Source: Thermoproteota archaeon (GTDB taxonomy: Archaea; Thermoproteota; Thermoprotei_A; Sulfolobales; Pyrodictiaceae). From it: a DNA stretch of 64,000 nucleotides. Shown here in pieces: positions 33,234 through 41,013 of the stretch (the first letter of the stretch is position 1; each line of letters opens with the position of its first letter). Both the position numbers and the translations under genes were made by a program. The notes below the pieces were generated by a model. It searched no databases. It saw only the letters and a list, made by a program, of their open reading frames with translations, and was not told where the DNA came from. Location of the stretch: the NCBI GenBank assembly GCA_013153145.1, contig JAADEY010000018.1:1-64000 (forward strand), written 5' to 3'.

Positions 33234-34556
33234 GTGTTTTTGCAGACGATACACGAGGTCGCCGAAGCCGCCGGGGATGCCGTAGACGCGCCGCCGGGAA
33301 GCAGGACGGCAGAGAGGCTGGCCGAGAAGATCTCACACCTACTTCGGAGACTGACTGGCACCAGCCCCGTACATGTAAGGGTGCCTACCTGGACCTGGCA
33401 GGACAGGGGGACGACAGTCACCTGGGCTGGCAGGTCTAGGCCTGCATACGCGCTCCCACCCCAAGGGCCAGGCCTCGTTGAGGCCGAGGCGATCCGCATA
33501 GAACACCTAGAAGACATACAAGCGTCAAGCATCAGAGGAAGAGTGCTCGTTGCACCGTTACCGCCAAACCCTTGGAGCCTGGACTACCTCTACACGCTGG
33601 CCTCAAAGCTTGGAGCCGTGGGCCTCATAGCCTACTCCAGCAGGCCCGTCAGATGGTGTATAGGATACTACCCCTACACATCGTCTCCCCCAAGGACACC
33701 GATACCGGCGGTGATAGTGGCGGAGGAGGACGCGCCCCGCGAAGGCTCCAAGACAAGGATAACCGTAGATGCATCCATCGAGCAGAGGGAGGCAAGGATA
33801 GTTGTTTGCAGAACGGGGCGGCCCGGCACAGCCATTGTGACCCACCACGACTACACGACGCCCTACCGCGAGCAAGTACTCGCAGCCATAGCCTCCGCCA
33901 TAGAGGCCGCCGAGGCCCTCAGCGGGAATGAGCTGGGCTTCTTCGCCTCGGTGCCACAGGGCTCGATGACGCCAAGCCCGGTGAACCGTACGTGGTGGGG
34001 TGAGGGCCTCAAACTACTATTAGACGTGCTGGCAGCGCGCCCCAGGAGGCTCATCTACCTCGAAAGGATTGGCGAGAGGCTAGCCCTCTGGAGCTGTAGT
34101 AGTCATGGACCCGGGGCCGTGAGGGAGGCCTGCAGGAGGGGCATATGGAGCCTCGAGGTCACGTCAGCCTGGCTCGACGCCGCGCCGGGGAGGGTGGATG
34201 TCGAGGATCTCGTGAAAAGGGAGCCGGAGCCCCCGGAATGGTATAAGTGGGCGCCGCTACCCCTCCGCAGGAGCCTCTACCGGCTACTAAGGATCGGGTT
34301 CCCCTACTCGCCGTCACTAACGCTGAAAACCTACCCCGGTGGATGGCCGAGGCTATGGGCTGAGCCCCTCTCACTAGCCATCCTCGAGGCGCTCGAGACG
34401 GGGGGCGTGGACACGGTCGTTGACACCGATACGGGTACAATGTATAGGCTTGGCGCGGCTGATAGGAGTACTCTACTCCAGCTCCTGAGAAAAGTCTCCC
34501 TGATGGAGGCGGAGCGCCTCGACGCACTATACCTGCGGCTCCTACTAGGGGCCTAG
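33234..34556 (+). CDS. Uncharacterised protein, possible PA domain and M28-like fold
   Basis: 440 residues. Residues about 95-170 resemble a protease-associated domain (SIRGRVLVAPLPPNPWSLDY, LGAVGLIAYSSRP). After it, AIVTHHDYTTP (about 211-221) looks like the His-x-Asp start of an M28 peptidase domain, followed by AAIASAIEAAEALSG and a late GGVDTVVDTDTG. The further zinc ligands expected of M28 are not clear to me, so activity is doubtful. GTG at 33234 overlaps the GGGTAGGTG region; TTG at 33240 is an alternative. It lies between infB and rpo7, seven bases after infB. Confidence 0.5.
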   Translation: MFLQTIHEVAEAAGDAVDAPPGSRTAERLAEKISHLLRRLTGTSPVHVRVPTWTWQDRGTTVTWAGRSRPAYALPPQGPGLVEAEAIRIEHLEDIQASSIRGRVLVAPLPPNPWSLDYLYTLASKLGAVGLIAYSSRPVRWCIGYYPYTSSPPRTPIPAVIVAEEDAPREGSKTRITVDASIEQREARIVVCRTGRPGTAIVTHHDYTTPYREQVLAAIASAIEAAEALSGNELGFFASVPQGSMTPSPVNRTWWGEGLKLLLDVLAARPRRLIYLERIGERLALWSCSSHGPGAVREACRRGIWSLEVTSAWLDAAPGRVDVEDLVKREPEPPEWYKWAPLPLRRSLYRLLRIGFPYSPSLTLKTYPGGWPRLWAEPLSLAILEALETGGVDTVVDTDTGTMYRLGAADRSTLLQLLRKVSLMEAERLDALYLRLLLGA

Positions 34557-34571
34557 GGGGCGGGAGTTAGC

Positions 34572-34580
34572 CTTATAGAC
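34572..34580 (+). promoter_or_regulatory. TATA box of the rpo7 operon
   Basis: cttatagac about 50 bases before the TTG of rpo7, in the 71-base gap after the M28-like gene. It is the only A/T-rich hexamer in the gap. Confidence 0.4.
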
Positions 34581-34627
34581 TATGGGCCTAGTAGCGGGTA
34601 GCGCTGGATCGAATGGGGTGACGCTTC

Positions 34628-35188
34628 TTGTACCTCGTGGCGGTCGTCAAGGACGTGGTGCGGATACCGCCAAGCCTCTTCGATAAGCCCCTGCAGGAGG
34701 CCGCCACTAGGGTGCTGAGGGAGAGGTATGAGGGATACCTCCACCCGGAGCTGGGTATAGTGGTCACAGTCTTCGACGTCAAGGTCAGCGAGTATGGTAG
34801 GATACTGCCGGGCGACGGCGCCACATACCATGACGCGGAGTTCAAGATCCTCGCCTTCAAGCCAGCGGTCAAGGAGGTCGTCGAGGGCATTGTGAGCGAC
34901 GCCAGGGTTCAGGGATTATTCGTTAACCTCGGGCCGATAGAGGGCTTCATACACAAGTCCCAGATAATGGACGATGAGGTCGACTTCGACCCCTCCTCCG
35001 CAAGGTTCATAGGCAGGAGGACGAGGCTGGCCGTCGGCAAGAACGACAAGATAAGGGCGAGGGTCATAGCGATATCGCTGCCCTCCGGACCCATGCAGAA
35101 GCTAAGGGTACATATGACGATGAGGCAGCCCCTCCTAGGCAAGATAGAGTGGATCAAGGAGCAGCTCAAGAAGATGCGTGAGGGGTGA
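34628..35188 (+). CDS. rpoE1: RNA polymerase subunit Rpo7 (RpoE')
   Basis: Stalk subunit of archaeal RNA polymerase, 186 residues. The N-terminal RNP-like domain begins MYLVAVVKDVVRIPPSLF and includes YEGYLHPELGIVVTVFDV; the C-terminal S1/OB domain has GLFVNLGPIEGFIHKSQIMDD (about 97-117) and IGRRTRLAVGKNDKIRARV. It binds Rpo4 and nascent RNA. TTG at 34628 lies seven bases after GGTGA. It leads an operon with spt4 and downstream genes. Confidence 0.96.
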   Translation: MYLVAVVKDVVRIPPSLFDKPLQEAATRVLRERYEGYLHPELGIVVTVFDVKVSEYGRILPGDGATYHDAEFKILAFKPAVKEVVEGIVSDARVQGLFVNLGPIEGFIHKSQIMDDEVDFDPSSARFIGRRTRLAVGKNDKIRARVIAISLPSGPMQKLRVHMTMRQPLLGKIEWIKEQLKKMREG

Positions 35189-35197
35189 CGATAGGCA

Positions 35198-35413
35198 TTG
35201 CCCGGGAAACGTGTAAGGAAGGCCCCCTTCAAGGCGTGCAGGAACTGCCACATGCTTGTACCGCCGGAGGCCACGAGGTGCCCGAACTGCGGCTCAACAG
35301 ACCTAACGGAGGACTGGAAGGGAGTAATAATAGTCATAGACCCGGAGTCGTCGACGCTCGCGAAGAAACTCAAGATAGAAAGGCCTGGACGATACGCGGT
35401 GCTCGTATCCTAA
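35198..35413 (+). CDS. spt4: Transcription elongation factor Spt4 (RpoE2)
   Basis: 71-residue zinc-finger partner of Spt5, which clamps RNA polymerase during elongation. Four zinc ligands: ACRNC (Cys14, Cys17) and RCPNCG (Cys28, Cys31). The second half (DWKGVIIVIDPESSTLAKKL) is the Spt5-binding part. TTG at 35198 with GGTGACG upstream. The next gene must begin around its last codons in another frame. Confidence 0.95.
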   Translation: MPGKRVRKAPFKACRNCHMLVPPEATRCPNCGSTDLTEDWKGVIIVIDPESSTLAKKLKIERPGRYAVLVS

Positions 35414-35925
35414 GGCTACCCCCCTGGCTGAGGCCGAGGCTCCGCACACCCATCATAGGTGCAAGGCTCCACCCAGACATACCGTATGAGGAGGCCCTGA
35501 CGGCACCAATCCTGGTCACCGTAGGCGACATGGTCACGGCTAGGGCGTGGAGCCTGGGGCTAAGACCACTCCTAGCAGTCTACGACTGCGCCACGCACCG
35601 ATCCAGAGCTACATGCCCCGAGCCACCGGAGGGCTACCGGGTACTAAGGGTCGTGAACCCGGCCTCGACGATAACCCCCGGCCTCTCCTCGGCCATCGAG
35701 TCCGCGCTCCGCACGCGTGTGGAGACGGCCGTGCTCGTCGAGGGGGAGGAGGACCTGGCCGTGCTGCCAGCAATAATCGCGGCGCCGAGGGACACACTCA
35801 TAGTCTACGGCCAGCCATACCTAGGCGTGGTATCCCTACACGTCGACGACCTAGCCAGGTGGCAGGCACTCGTGCTCGCGGCCTCCATGGAGGAGGCTGT
35901 GGAGGCGCCGGGAGGGAAGACTTAG
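35392..35925 (+). CDS. GTP-dependent dephospho-CoA kinase (DUF359)
   Basis: Final step of archaeal coenzyme A synthesis, using GTP. The protein from LRLPPWLRPRLRTPIIG to the end is about 170 residues, normal for DUF359. Motifs: VTVGDMVTARA (about 40-50 from the start), VVNPASTITPGL, VETAVLVEGEEDLAVLPAII and TLIVYGQPYLGVV. The frame has no ATG, GTG or TTG near the family N-terminus: the in-frame GTGs lie far upstream inside spt4. Candidates are ATA at 35392, ATC at 35407 (GGTG upstream at 35398-35401) or CTG at 35428. I list the earliest; the true start is uncertain. Confidence 0.8.
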   Translation: MRGARILRLPPWLRPRLRTPIIGARLHPDIPYEEALTAPILVTVGDMVTARAWSLGLRPLLAVYDCATHRSRATCPEPPEGYRVLRVVNPASTITPGLSSAIESALRTRVETAVLVEGEEDLAVLPAIIAAPRDTLIVYGQPYLGVVSLHVDDLARWQALVLAASMEEAVEAPGGKT

Positions 35926-35984
35926 AACGGAGTGGGGTGTCCCCGCAACACATCCCCGGGAGGATAGGAGGAGGGGTGAATGGC

Positions 35985-36401
35985 TTGAGCCTTGAGGCTG
36001 TGCTTGAGAGGGTGAGGCCTAAGGGGGCTAAGAAGGTAGACCTGGGCCTGGGCGAGGGATACGAGGTCTACGTGACAAGCGACAAGTACAACCCGCTCGT
36101 CAAGAGAAGGGAGGTGGAGCTCACAATAGTCCATATAGGGCAGCCGACACCCATGAGGTGGTTCCTACGCCAGGCGATAGCACAGCTCTACAAGGCCGAC
36201 ATGAAGAACGTGTATGTGAGGCGGCTGAAGACGGAGTACGGCCTCAGCGTCACCAGGGTCGAGGCACACATATACGACGACTTTAACAGGGCATTGTCGT
36301 TCGAGCCTGCGCATATAATCTGCCGTAACATAACCCCCGAGGAGCTGGAGCAGGAACCTTTTAAGACGATATACGAGACAATCTGCCTGAGGAAGAAGTA
36401 G
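35985..36401 (+). CDS. rps24e: Ribosomal protein S24e
   Basis: 138 residues. YEVYVTSDKYNPLVKRREVE (about 24-43) is the characteristic start of the fold, followed by GQPTPMRWFLRQAIAQLY, VYVRRLKTEYGLS and AHIYDDFNRA. TTG at 35985 is chosen because GGAGGAGGGGTGA (35967-35979) precedes it; the GTG at 35976 lies within that site. In archaea S24e is normally followed by S27ae, as here after two bases. Confidence 0.95.
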   Translation: MSLEAVLERVRPKGAKKVDLGLGEGYEVYVTSDKYNPLVKRREVELTIVHIGQPTPMRWFLRQAIAQLYKADMKNVYVRRLKTEYGLSVTRVEAHIYDDFNRALSFEPAHIICRNITPEELEQEPFKTIYETICLRKK

Positions 36402-36403
36402 CC

Positions 36404-36604
36404 ATGGCGGGGAAGAAGGAGTTGAAGATATACATACACAAGCTCTACGAGTACGACTACGAGAAGGGCACGATAAGACGCAAGAACAAGATGTGCCCAC
36501 GCTGCGGCAGCTTCATGGCGTTCCACCGCTACCCCATACCGAGGTGGCACTGTGGCAAATGCGGCCACACAGAGTTCGTGCAGAGTGGAAAGACTGTATC
36601 CTAG
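36404..36604 (+). CDS. rps27ae: Ribosomal protein S27ae
   Basis: 66 residues with a zinc finger: MCPRCGSFMA (Cys31, Cys34) and WHCGKCGH (Cys50, Cys53). The N-terminal half (LKIYIHKLYEYDYEKGTIRR) is basic. ATG at 36404 right after the S24e stop. Its last 20 bases overlap the start of kae1. Confidence 0.95.
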   Translation: MAGKKELKIYIHKLYEYDYEKGTIRRKNKMCPRCGSFMAFHRYPIPRWHCGKCGHTEFVQSGKTVS

Positions 36605-37640
36605 CATAGACTGGGAGGGCGACGAGGTACTAGTACTCGGCATAGAATCCACATCCCACACCTTTGGCGTGGGCGTAGCCTCGAGCAAGCCACCATACAT
36701 ACTCTCAGAAGTCAAAGACACCTACATCCCCGAGAAGGGGGGAATACACCCCCGAGAAGCGGCAAGCCACCACGTCTCAGTAGCCCCAAACCTCCTACTC
36801 CAGGCGCTCGACGAGGCGAATGTATCCATAAAGGATATTGACGCCATAGCGGTAGCCCTCGGCCCAGGCCTAGGACCCTGCCTAAGGGTCGGAGCAACCA
36901 TAGCCAGGGCGCTAGCCGCATACTACTCTAAGCCGCTAGTGCCGGTCAACCACGCCCTCGCCCACATAGAGATCGGCAGGCTGTATACATGCCTGGATGA
37001 CCCAGTAGTCCTCTACGTCTCCGGAGGAAACACCGTGGTCGCGGCATATGCTAAGGGGAGGTATAGGGTGTTCGGGGAGACGCTCGACATAGCCCTCGGA
37101 AACCTAATGGACTCCTTCGCCAGGGACGCCCCGCTCCCGGACGACATAAGACCCCCACCCTACGTCAGGCGGGGCATGCATGTCGTCGACATCTGCGCCG
37201 AGAGGGCCTCGAAGCCTGCAAGCCTACCGGTAGGGGTCGTGAAGGGCCAGGATGTAACCTTCTCCGGCCTCTACACGGCGGCGGTGAGGGCCTCTAGGAG
37301 GCAGAGGGTAGAGGAGGTATGCCTAGCGTTTAGGGAGATAGCCTACGGGGCTGTAGTCGAGGTCACGGAGAGATGCCTGGTACACACGGGTAAGAGGCAG
37401 GTACTCCTAGTCGGGGGTGTTGCGGCAAGCCCCGTCCTCCGGGAGAAGCTCGCAGCCATGACAAGGTACCACGACGCGGTATGGGGCGCCCCGCCCCCGC
37501 GCCTAGCGGGGGACAATGGAGCAATGATAGCCTGGCTCGGCCTACTCAACTACCTCAAAGGCATAACATGTAGCATCGAGGAGGCAGTGGTGAGGCAGAG
37601 ATGGAGGCTAGACGACACCCCCGCGCCCTGGAGGGTGTAG
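36585..37640 (+). CDS. kae1: KEOPS subunit Kae1 (t6A synthase catalytic protein)
   Basis: ASKHA-fold protein that transfers threonylcarbamoyl to A37 of ANN-decoding tRNAs. About 351 residues from GTG at 36585. Motifs: VLGIESTSHTFGVG, GGIHPREAASHH, LGPGLGPCLRVG, the metal-binding NHALAHIEIG, YVSGGNTVV, and VVKGQDVTFSGLYTAA with LVGGVAASPVL near the C-terminus. No closer start codon precedes VLVLGIEST, so a short N-terminal extension (MERLYPSIDWEGDE) is predicted. It overlaps bud32 by 40 bases, implying coupling with its partner. Confidence 0.95.
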   Translation: MERLYPSIDWEGDEVLVLGIESTSHTFGVGVASSKPPYILSEVKDTYIPEKGGIHPREAASHHVSVAPNLLLQALDEANVSIKDIDAIAVALGPGLGPCLRVGATIARALAAYYSKPLVPVNHALAHIEIGRLYTCLDDPVVLYVSGGNTVVAAYAKGRYRVFGETLDIALGNLMDSFARDAPLPDDIRPPPYVRRGMHVVDICAERASKPASLPVGVVKGQDVTFSGLYTAAVRASRRQRVEEVCLAFREIAYGAVVEVTERCLVHTGKRQVLLVGGVAASPVLREKLAAMTRYHDAVWGAPPPRLAGDNGAMIAWLGLLNYLKGITCSIEEAVVRQRWRLDDTPAPWRV

Positions 37641-38290
37641 AGCCCATCTACGAGGGGGCTGAGGCCTACCTCTACCCCGTCACCTGGGCTGGTAGGAGGG
37701 CGCTCGCCAAGTGGAGACCCCCAAAGGAGTACCGGCACCCGGCGATCGACGCCGAGATACGCCGCGCTAGGACAATAGCCGAGGTCAGGGGGACGCTGCA
37801 CGCGTTGGAGGCTGGTGTGAACGCGCCGGCCATCTACTATGTCGATGTGGATGACTGTATAATATTCATGGAGTTCATAGAAGGTGTGTTGTTAAGGGAG
37901 TACATAGACGAGCACGGCGCATCCACCAGGGTACTCGAGCTGGCAAGGGAGGCTGGCAGGCAGACAGCCCTCATGCATAGCCGTGGACTGGTGCACGGAG
38001 ACCTAACCACAAGCAACATGATGGTCACCGGGAGCGGCAAACTATACATAATAGACTACGGGTTATCCGGCCACGCGAAGACCGAGAGGGAGAAAGCGAT
38101 AGACGTACACCTCTTCAAGAGAAGCCTCGAGTCAACGCACCCAGAGTACCTAGAGCCCCTCTACAACGCCTTCCTCAAAGGCTACGCCGAGGAGGCGGGG
38201 GAGGAGGCTGCGAGGAGACTCGACCACCTCGTCGAAGAAATAAGGATGATGGGGAGGTACGTGGAGGAGCGTAGGAGGAGGAAGCCTTGA
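37601..38290 (+). CDS. bud32: KEOPS subunit Bud32 (atypical kinase/ATPase)
   Basis: 229 residues, Kae1-regulating ATPase. Small-kinase motifs: EGAEAYLYPV (Gly-loop equivalent), ALAKWRPPKEYRHPAID with the ATP-site Lys, IIFMEFIEG hinge, catalytic HGDLTTSNMM (about 135-144), IIDYGLSGHA (metal-binding Asp). ATG at 37601 inside the kae1 3' end. Separate from Kae1, unlike some euryarchaeal fusions. Confidence 0.95.
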   Translation: MEARRHPRALEGVEPIYEGAEAYLYPVTWAGRRALAKWRPPKEYRHPAIDAEIRRARTIAEVRGTLHALEAGVNAPAIYYVDVDDCIIFMEFIEGVLLREYIDEHGASTRVLELAREAGRQTALMHSRGLVHGDLTTSNMMVTGSGKLYIIDYGLSGHAKTEREKAIDVHLFKRSLESTHPEYLEPLYNAFLKGYAEEAGEEAARRLDHLVEEIRMMGRYVEERRRRKP

Positions 38291-38859
38291 AGCTGCTCTT
38301 CGCGACATCAAATAAGCACAAGCTCCTCGAGGCCAGGGAGGCGCTGAAGCCATACGGGATAGAAGTCGAGCCATGCACAGCCCCAAAGCTAGAGGTGCAG
38401 GCCGAGAGCCTAGAGACGGTCGCTGCATACGCCGCGCAGGTCGCATACCTGGTCACCGGCAAGCCCGTAGTAGTGGAGGACGCAGGCCTATTCATAGAAG
38501 CCCTCAACGGGTTCCCAGGCCCATACAGCAGCTACGTCTACAAGACAATAGGCTTCAAGGGGATACTGAAGATCATGGAGGGCGTAGAGGATAGGAGAGC
38601 GTACTTCGAGTCAGCGGTCGCCCTCGCCTATAGAGGCGGGGTACGCGTATTCACCCACCGCGTCCATGGCAGGATAGCACGCGAGCCCAGGGGCAGCGGC
38701 GGCTTCGGATTCGACCCCATCTTCATACCCTCCGGCTCCACGCGGACATTCGCCGAGATGAGCATCGAGGAGAAGAACAGGTACTCGCACAGGGCGGGGG
38801 CGTTGAGGAAGCTGGCCGAGTGGCTGCTCAGGGAGGCGAGCAGCCTATATACCGGCTAA
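38287..38859 (+). CDS. rdgB: XTP/dITP pyrophosphatase (HAM1/RdgB family)
   Basis: House-cleaning enzyme hydrolysing non-canonical purine triphosphates. 190 residues. FATSNKHKLLEAREAL at the start carries the T/SNxxK motif; VVVEDAGLFIEALNGFPGPYS (about 62-82), GFGFDPIFIPSG (about 139-150) and EEKNRYSHRAGAL are the active-site signatures. TTG start overlaps the bud32 stop (TTGA), a classical coupling arrangement. Confidence 0.95.
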   Translation: MKLLFATSNKHKLLEAREALKPYGIEVEPCTAPKLEVQAESLETVAAYAAQVAYLVTGKPVVVEDAGLFIEALNGFPGPYSSYVYKTIGFKGILKIMEGVEDRRAYFESAVALAYRGGVRVFTHRVHGRIAREPRGSGGFGFDPIFIPSGSTRTFAEMSIEEKNRYSHRAGALRKLAEWLLREASSLYTG

Positions 38860-38957
38860 CCCGGAGCCGATGCGGCAATGGACAGGGCAGGGGGGCAGGG
38901 GCCCCCAAGACCCTGCGGGGCTGCTCCCGCCCACCCGGTCAGAGAGGTGTGTGAGTC

Positions 38958-39440
38958 GTGGCAGGGAAGAGGAGGGATAAGGGCAGGTCTCACTCCACCC
39001 GTCCCGCGACGCTCGTGGTGCCTAAGTGGCTCCAGTTCGACCCCGAGGAGATAGAGGAGATCATAGTAGACCTCGCGAGGAAGGGCTATGGGCCTAGCAT
39101 GATAGGGATCATACTGAGGGATCAGTTCGGCATACCGCTCGTCAAACCGATCCTCGGTAAGAGTATTACGGAGGTTCTCGAGGAGAGGGGCCTCAAGCTC
39201 GTAGTGCCAGAGGACTTGTTCAGGCTGCTGGAGAGGGCTGTAAACCTCAGGAGGCACCTGGAGGAGCACCCTAAGGACATGCACGCTAAGAAGGGCCTAC
39301 TCGACCTCGAGTCGAGGATAAGGAGGCTCGTGAAGTACTACAAGCGTGTGGGGAAGCTGCCGCCAGACTGGAAGTACGACCCTGCAAGGGCGAGGCTGAT
39401 CGTCGCGGGAGGCCTCTACCAGTACAAGGAAAAGGCTTAG
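38958..39440 (+). CDS. rps15: Ribosomal protein S15 (S13/S15N type)
   Basis: 160 residues, longer than bacterial S15 because of the archaeal/eukaryotic N-terminal domain. [21 protein letters not shown] (about 50-70) belongs to that domain, and [22 protein letters not shown] (about 114-135) to the S15 core. GTG at 38958; GAGAGGTGTGTGAG upstream. The 98-base gap before it holds GC-rich sequence with no clear TATA box. Confidence 0.95.
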   Translation: MAGKRRDKGRSHSTRPATLVVPKWLQFDPEEIEEIIVDLARKGYGPSMIGIILRDQFGIPLVKPILGKSITEVLEERGLKLVVPEDLFRLLERAVNLRRHLEEHPKDMHAKKGLLDLESRIRRLVKYYKRVGKLPPDWKYDPARARLIVAGGLYQYKEKA

Positions 39441-39476
39441 GCGTGACCCCCCACACCGTCACACCGGTGGCCGCGC

Positions 39477-40715
39477 CTGCTTGAGGGCGTCGCTAGGCAG
39501 CTGGCGGCGATAGCGAAGGACTACGGGTACCTCGTCATCTACTGTTTCCCCGACCTCGACTCCTCACTCGCCGCCTCAATCATCCTTGAGGGTCTCCTTA
39601 GGAGTGGTGGTGCATCAGCCTCCGTCATATACACCCCCATAGCCCCCGAGGAGCTTACAGAGCCGAGCCTCCTCATAGGCTACCCGAGCACGGTAGTCGA
39701 CGAGGTTACGGCGAGGAGGCCGTCGGCAGCCCTCCTGCGTGGCGAGCAGCCTAAAGGGCTTGTCAGGATACCGGTCGTGGCTAGGCAGGATACCAGTATG
39801 GCGGGGCTCGCCGCCTCCGTGCTCAGCGAGGTCATGGTCGTGGGCGAGCTCGCGGTCTACAGCCTCATAGCAGCCTACTGGAGGATGCTTGACCGTGGCA
39901 AGAAGGCTGAGTTCATAGGCCTCGAGAACCAGCTGGCGAAAACACTATCGATGGAGGGGAAGGTCTCCGGCGAGCTAACCCTAAGGCTCTTCCACTGGTT
40001 CGACAAGCCGGCGGCAGAAGCCATAGCATTGACAATGAACCCCTTCCTACCAGGCCTAACCTGCCGCCCCGACGACGCACGCCGCTTCGTCTCAAGCGAC
40101 CCGAGGATAGCTGAGGCCCTGGAGGAGCCGGTGACCGGCATGAGCCAGGAGAAGGTCGCAATACTCGCGGAGAAGCTCTACAAGCTCCTATACGATGAAA
40201 GCCGCTCTGCAAGGAGACCCTCGGAGCTTATAGGCTACGCCTACCACACCGAGACCCCCGGCCTCAACGACCTGAGAGAAGCCGCCTACAAGCTCCAGGC
40301 ATTGGCGGAGGTGAAGGGCCTACCCTACACCACAGCCACAGCCTCCACGACGCTGCAGGTCGCCGCGGCAGCCACCATAGCATACAGCTCCACGCTGAGG
40401 GGCACATGCGAGGCGATATACTCCACGCACTCCTCAAAACCCAGCCCGAAGCAGGAGGGGAGGCTCAGGTACATAGTAGTGCAGGGAGACAACATGGTTC
40501 TAGGCATCGTGCAGCAGCAGCTAAGCCTACTAGGAGACCTACAAAACCAGGCAGTCGCAGCAGCCGAGACAAGCAATGGCCTCACAGTACTACTCGAGGC
40601 ACTCCTAGACTCCTACGGCTACGCCTGGCTAAAGGAGGCGCTGGGGAAGGGCTGCATAAGCCACATAGAAGACACGCCGCTCGCACGCCTAGAGCCGGGG
40701 AGGTGTAGGCTTTGA
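39477..40715 (+). CDS. Cdc45/RecJ-like protein with degenerate DHH motif
   Basis: About 412 residues. The first part reads LAAIAKDYGYLVIYCFPDLD, then SSLAASIILEGLL; CFPDLDSS stands where active RecJ/DHH proteins have the metal-binding DxDG motif, so the site looks inactive. In other archaea a RecJ/GAN or Cdc45-like gene lies between rps15 and pcc1/rps3ae, the same place as here; such proteins join the MCM-GINS helicase. No ATG, GTG or TTG exists in this frame between the stop at 39444 and 39777; CTG at 39477 follows GGTGG and is the best start. Starting at 39777 would lose the DHH-like part. Confidence 0.65.
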   Translation: MLEGVARQLAAIAKDYGYLVIYCFPDLDSSLAASIILEGLLRSGGASASVIYTPIAPEELTEPSLLIGYPSTVVDEVTARRPSAALLRGEQPKGLVRIPVVARQDTSMAGLAASVLSEVMVVGELAVYSLIAAYWRMLDRGKKAEFIGLENQLAKTLSMEGKVSGELTLRLFHWFDKPAAEAIALTMNPFLPGLTCRPDDARRFVSSDPRIAEALEEPVTGMSQEKVAILAEKLYKLLYDESRSARRPSELIGYAYHTETPGLNDLREAAYKLQALAEVKGLPYTTATASTTLQVAAAATIAYSSTLRGTCEAIYSTHSSKPSPKQEGRLRYIVVQGDNMVLGIVQQQLSLLGDLQNQAVAAAETSNGLTVLLEALLDSYGYAWLKEALGKGCISHIEDTPLARLEPGRCRL

Positions 40716-40999
40716 GGAGGATAAGGGTGGAGCTCAGGATAGAGGGGCTAGGGCCGGCAGCTGAGGCGCTGCGCAGGGCGCTGAGGCCGGATGACCAGAC
40801 GGCGCCCCCGTGGCTCGAGATACACGAGATGGTTGACGACGAGGACCTCGTATTGAGCGTCGAGGCGCCAATAGAGAGGCTCGGCTCGGTGAGGAACACT
40901 GTGAGGGATATGCTGGACTGCCTCTATGCGGCACTGAAGACGCTGGAGGGATTGGAAGGTAAAGGATTAAAAAGCGATAGCGGTGAGGGGGCTAGGTAG
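40712..40999 (+). CDS. pcc1: KEOPS subunit Pcc1
   Basis: 95 residues forming a small two-helix, three-strand protein: RIRVELRIEGLGPAAEALRR, a variable acidic strand, LVLSVEAPIERLGSVRNTVRD and MLDCLYAALKTLEGL. Pcc1 dimerises and holds two Kae1 molecules. The TTG at 40712 overlaps the previous stop (TTTGA). Same cluster as kae1 and bud32; the fourth subunit, Cgi121, is not seen in the window. Confidence 0.85.
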   Translation: MRRIRVELRIEGLGPAAEALRRALRPDDQTAPPWLEIHEMVDDEDLVLSVEAPIERLGSVRNTVRDMLDCLYAALKTLEGLEGKGLKSDSGEGAR

Positions 41000-41013
41000 G
41001 GTGCTGGAAGGGC

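Noticed and set aside
35185-35391. GTG-started N-terminal extension of the dephospho-CoA kinase
   Set aside because: It runs through all of spt4 out of frame and has no family similarity; spt4 is clearly coding.
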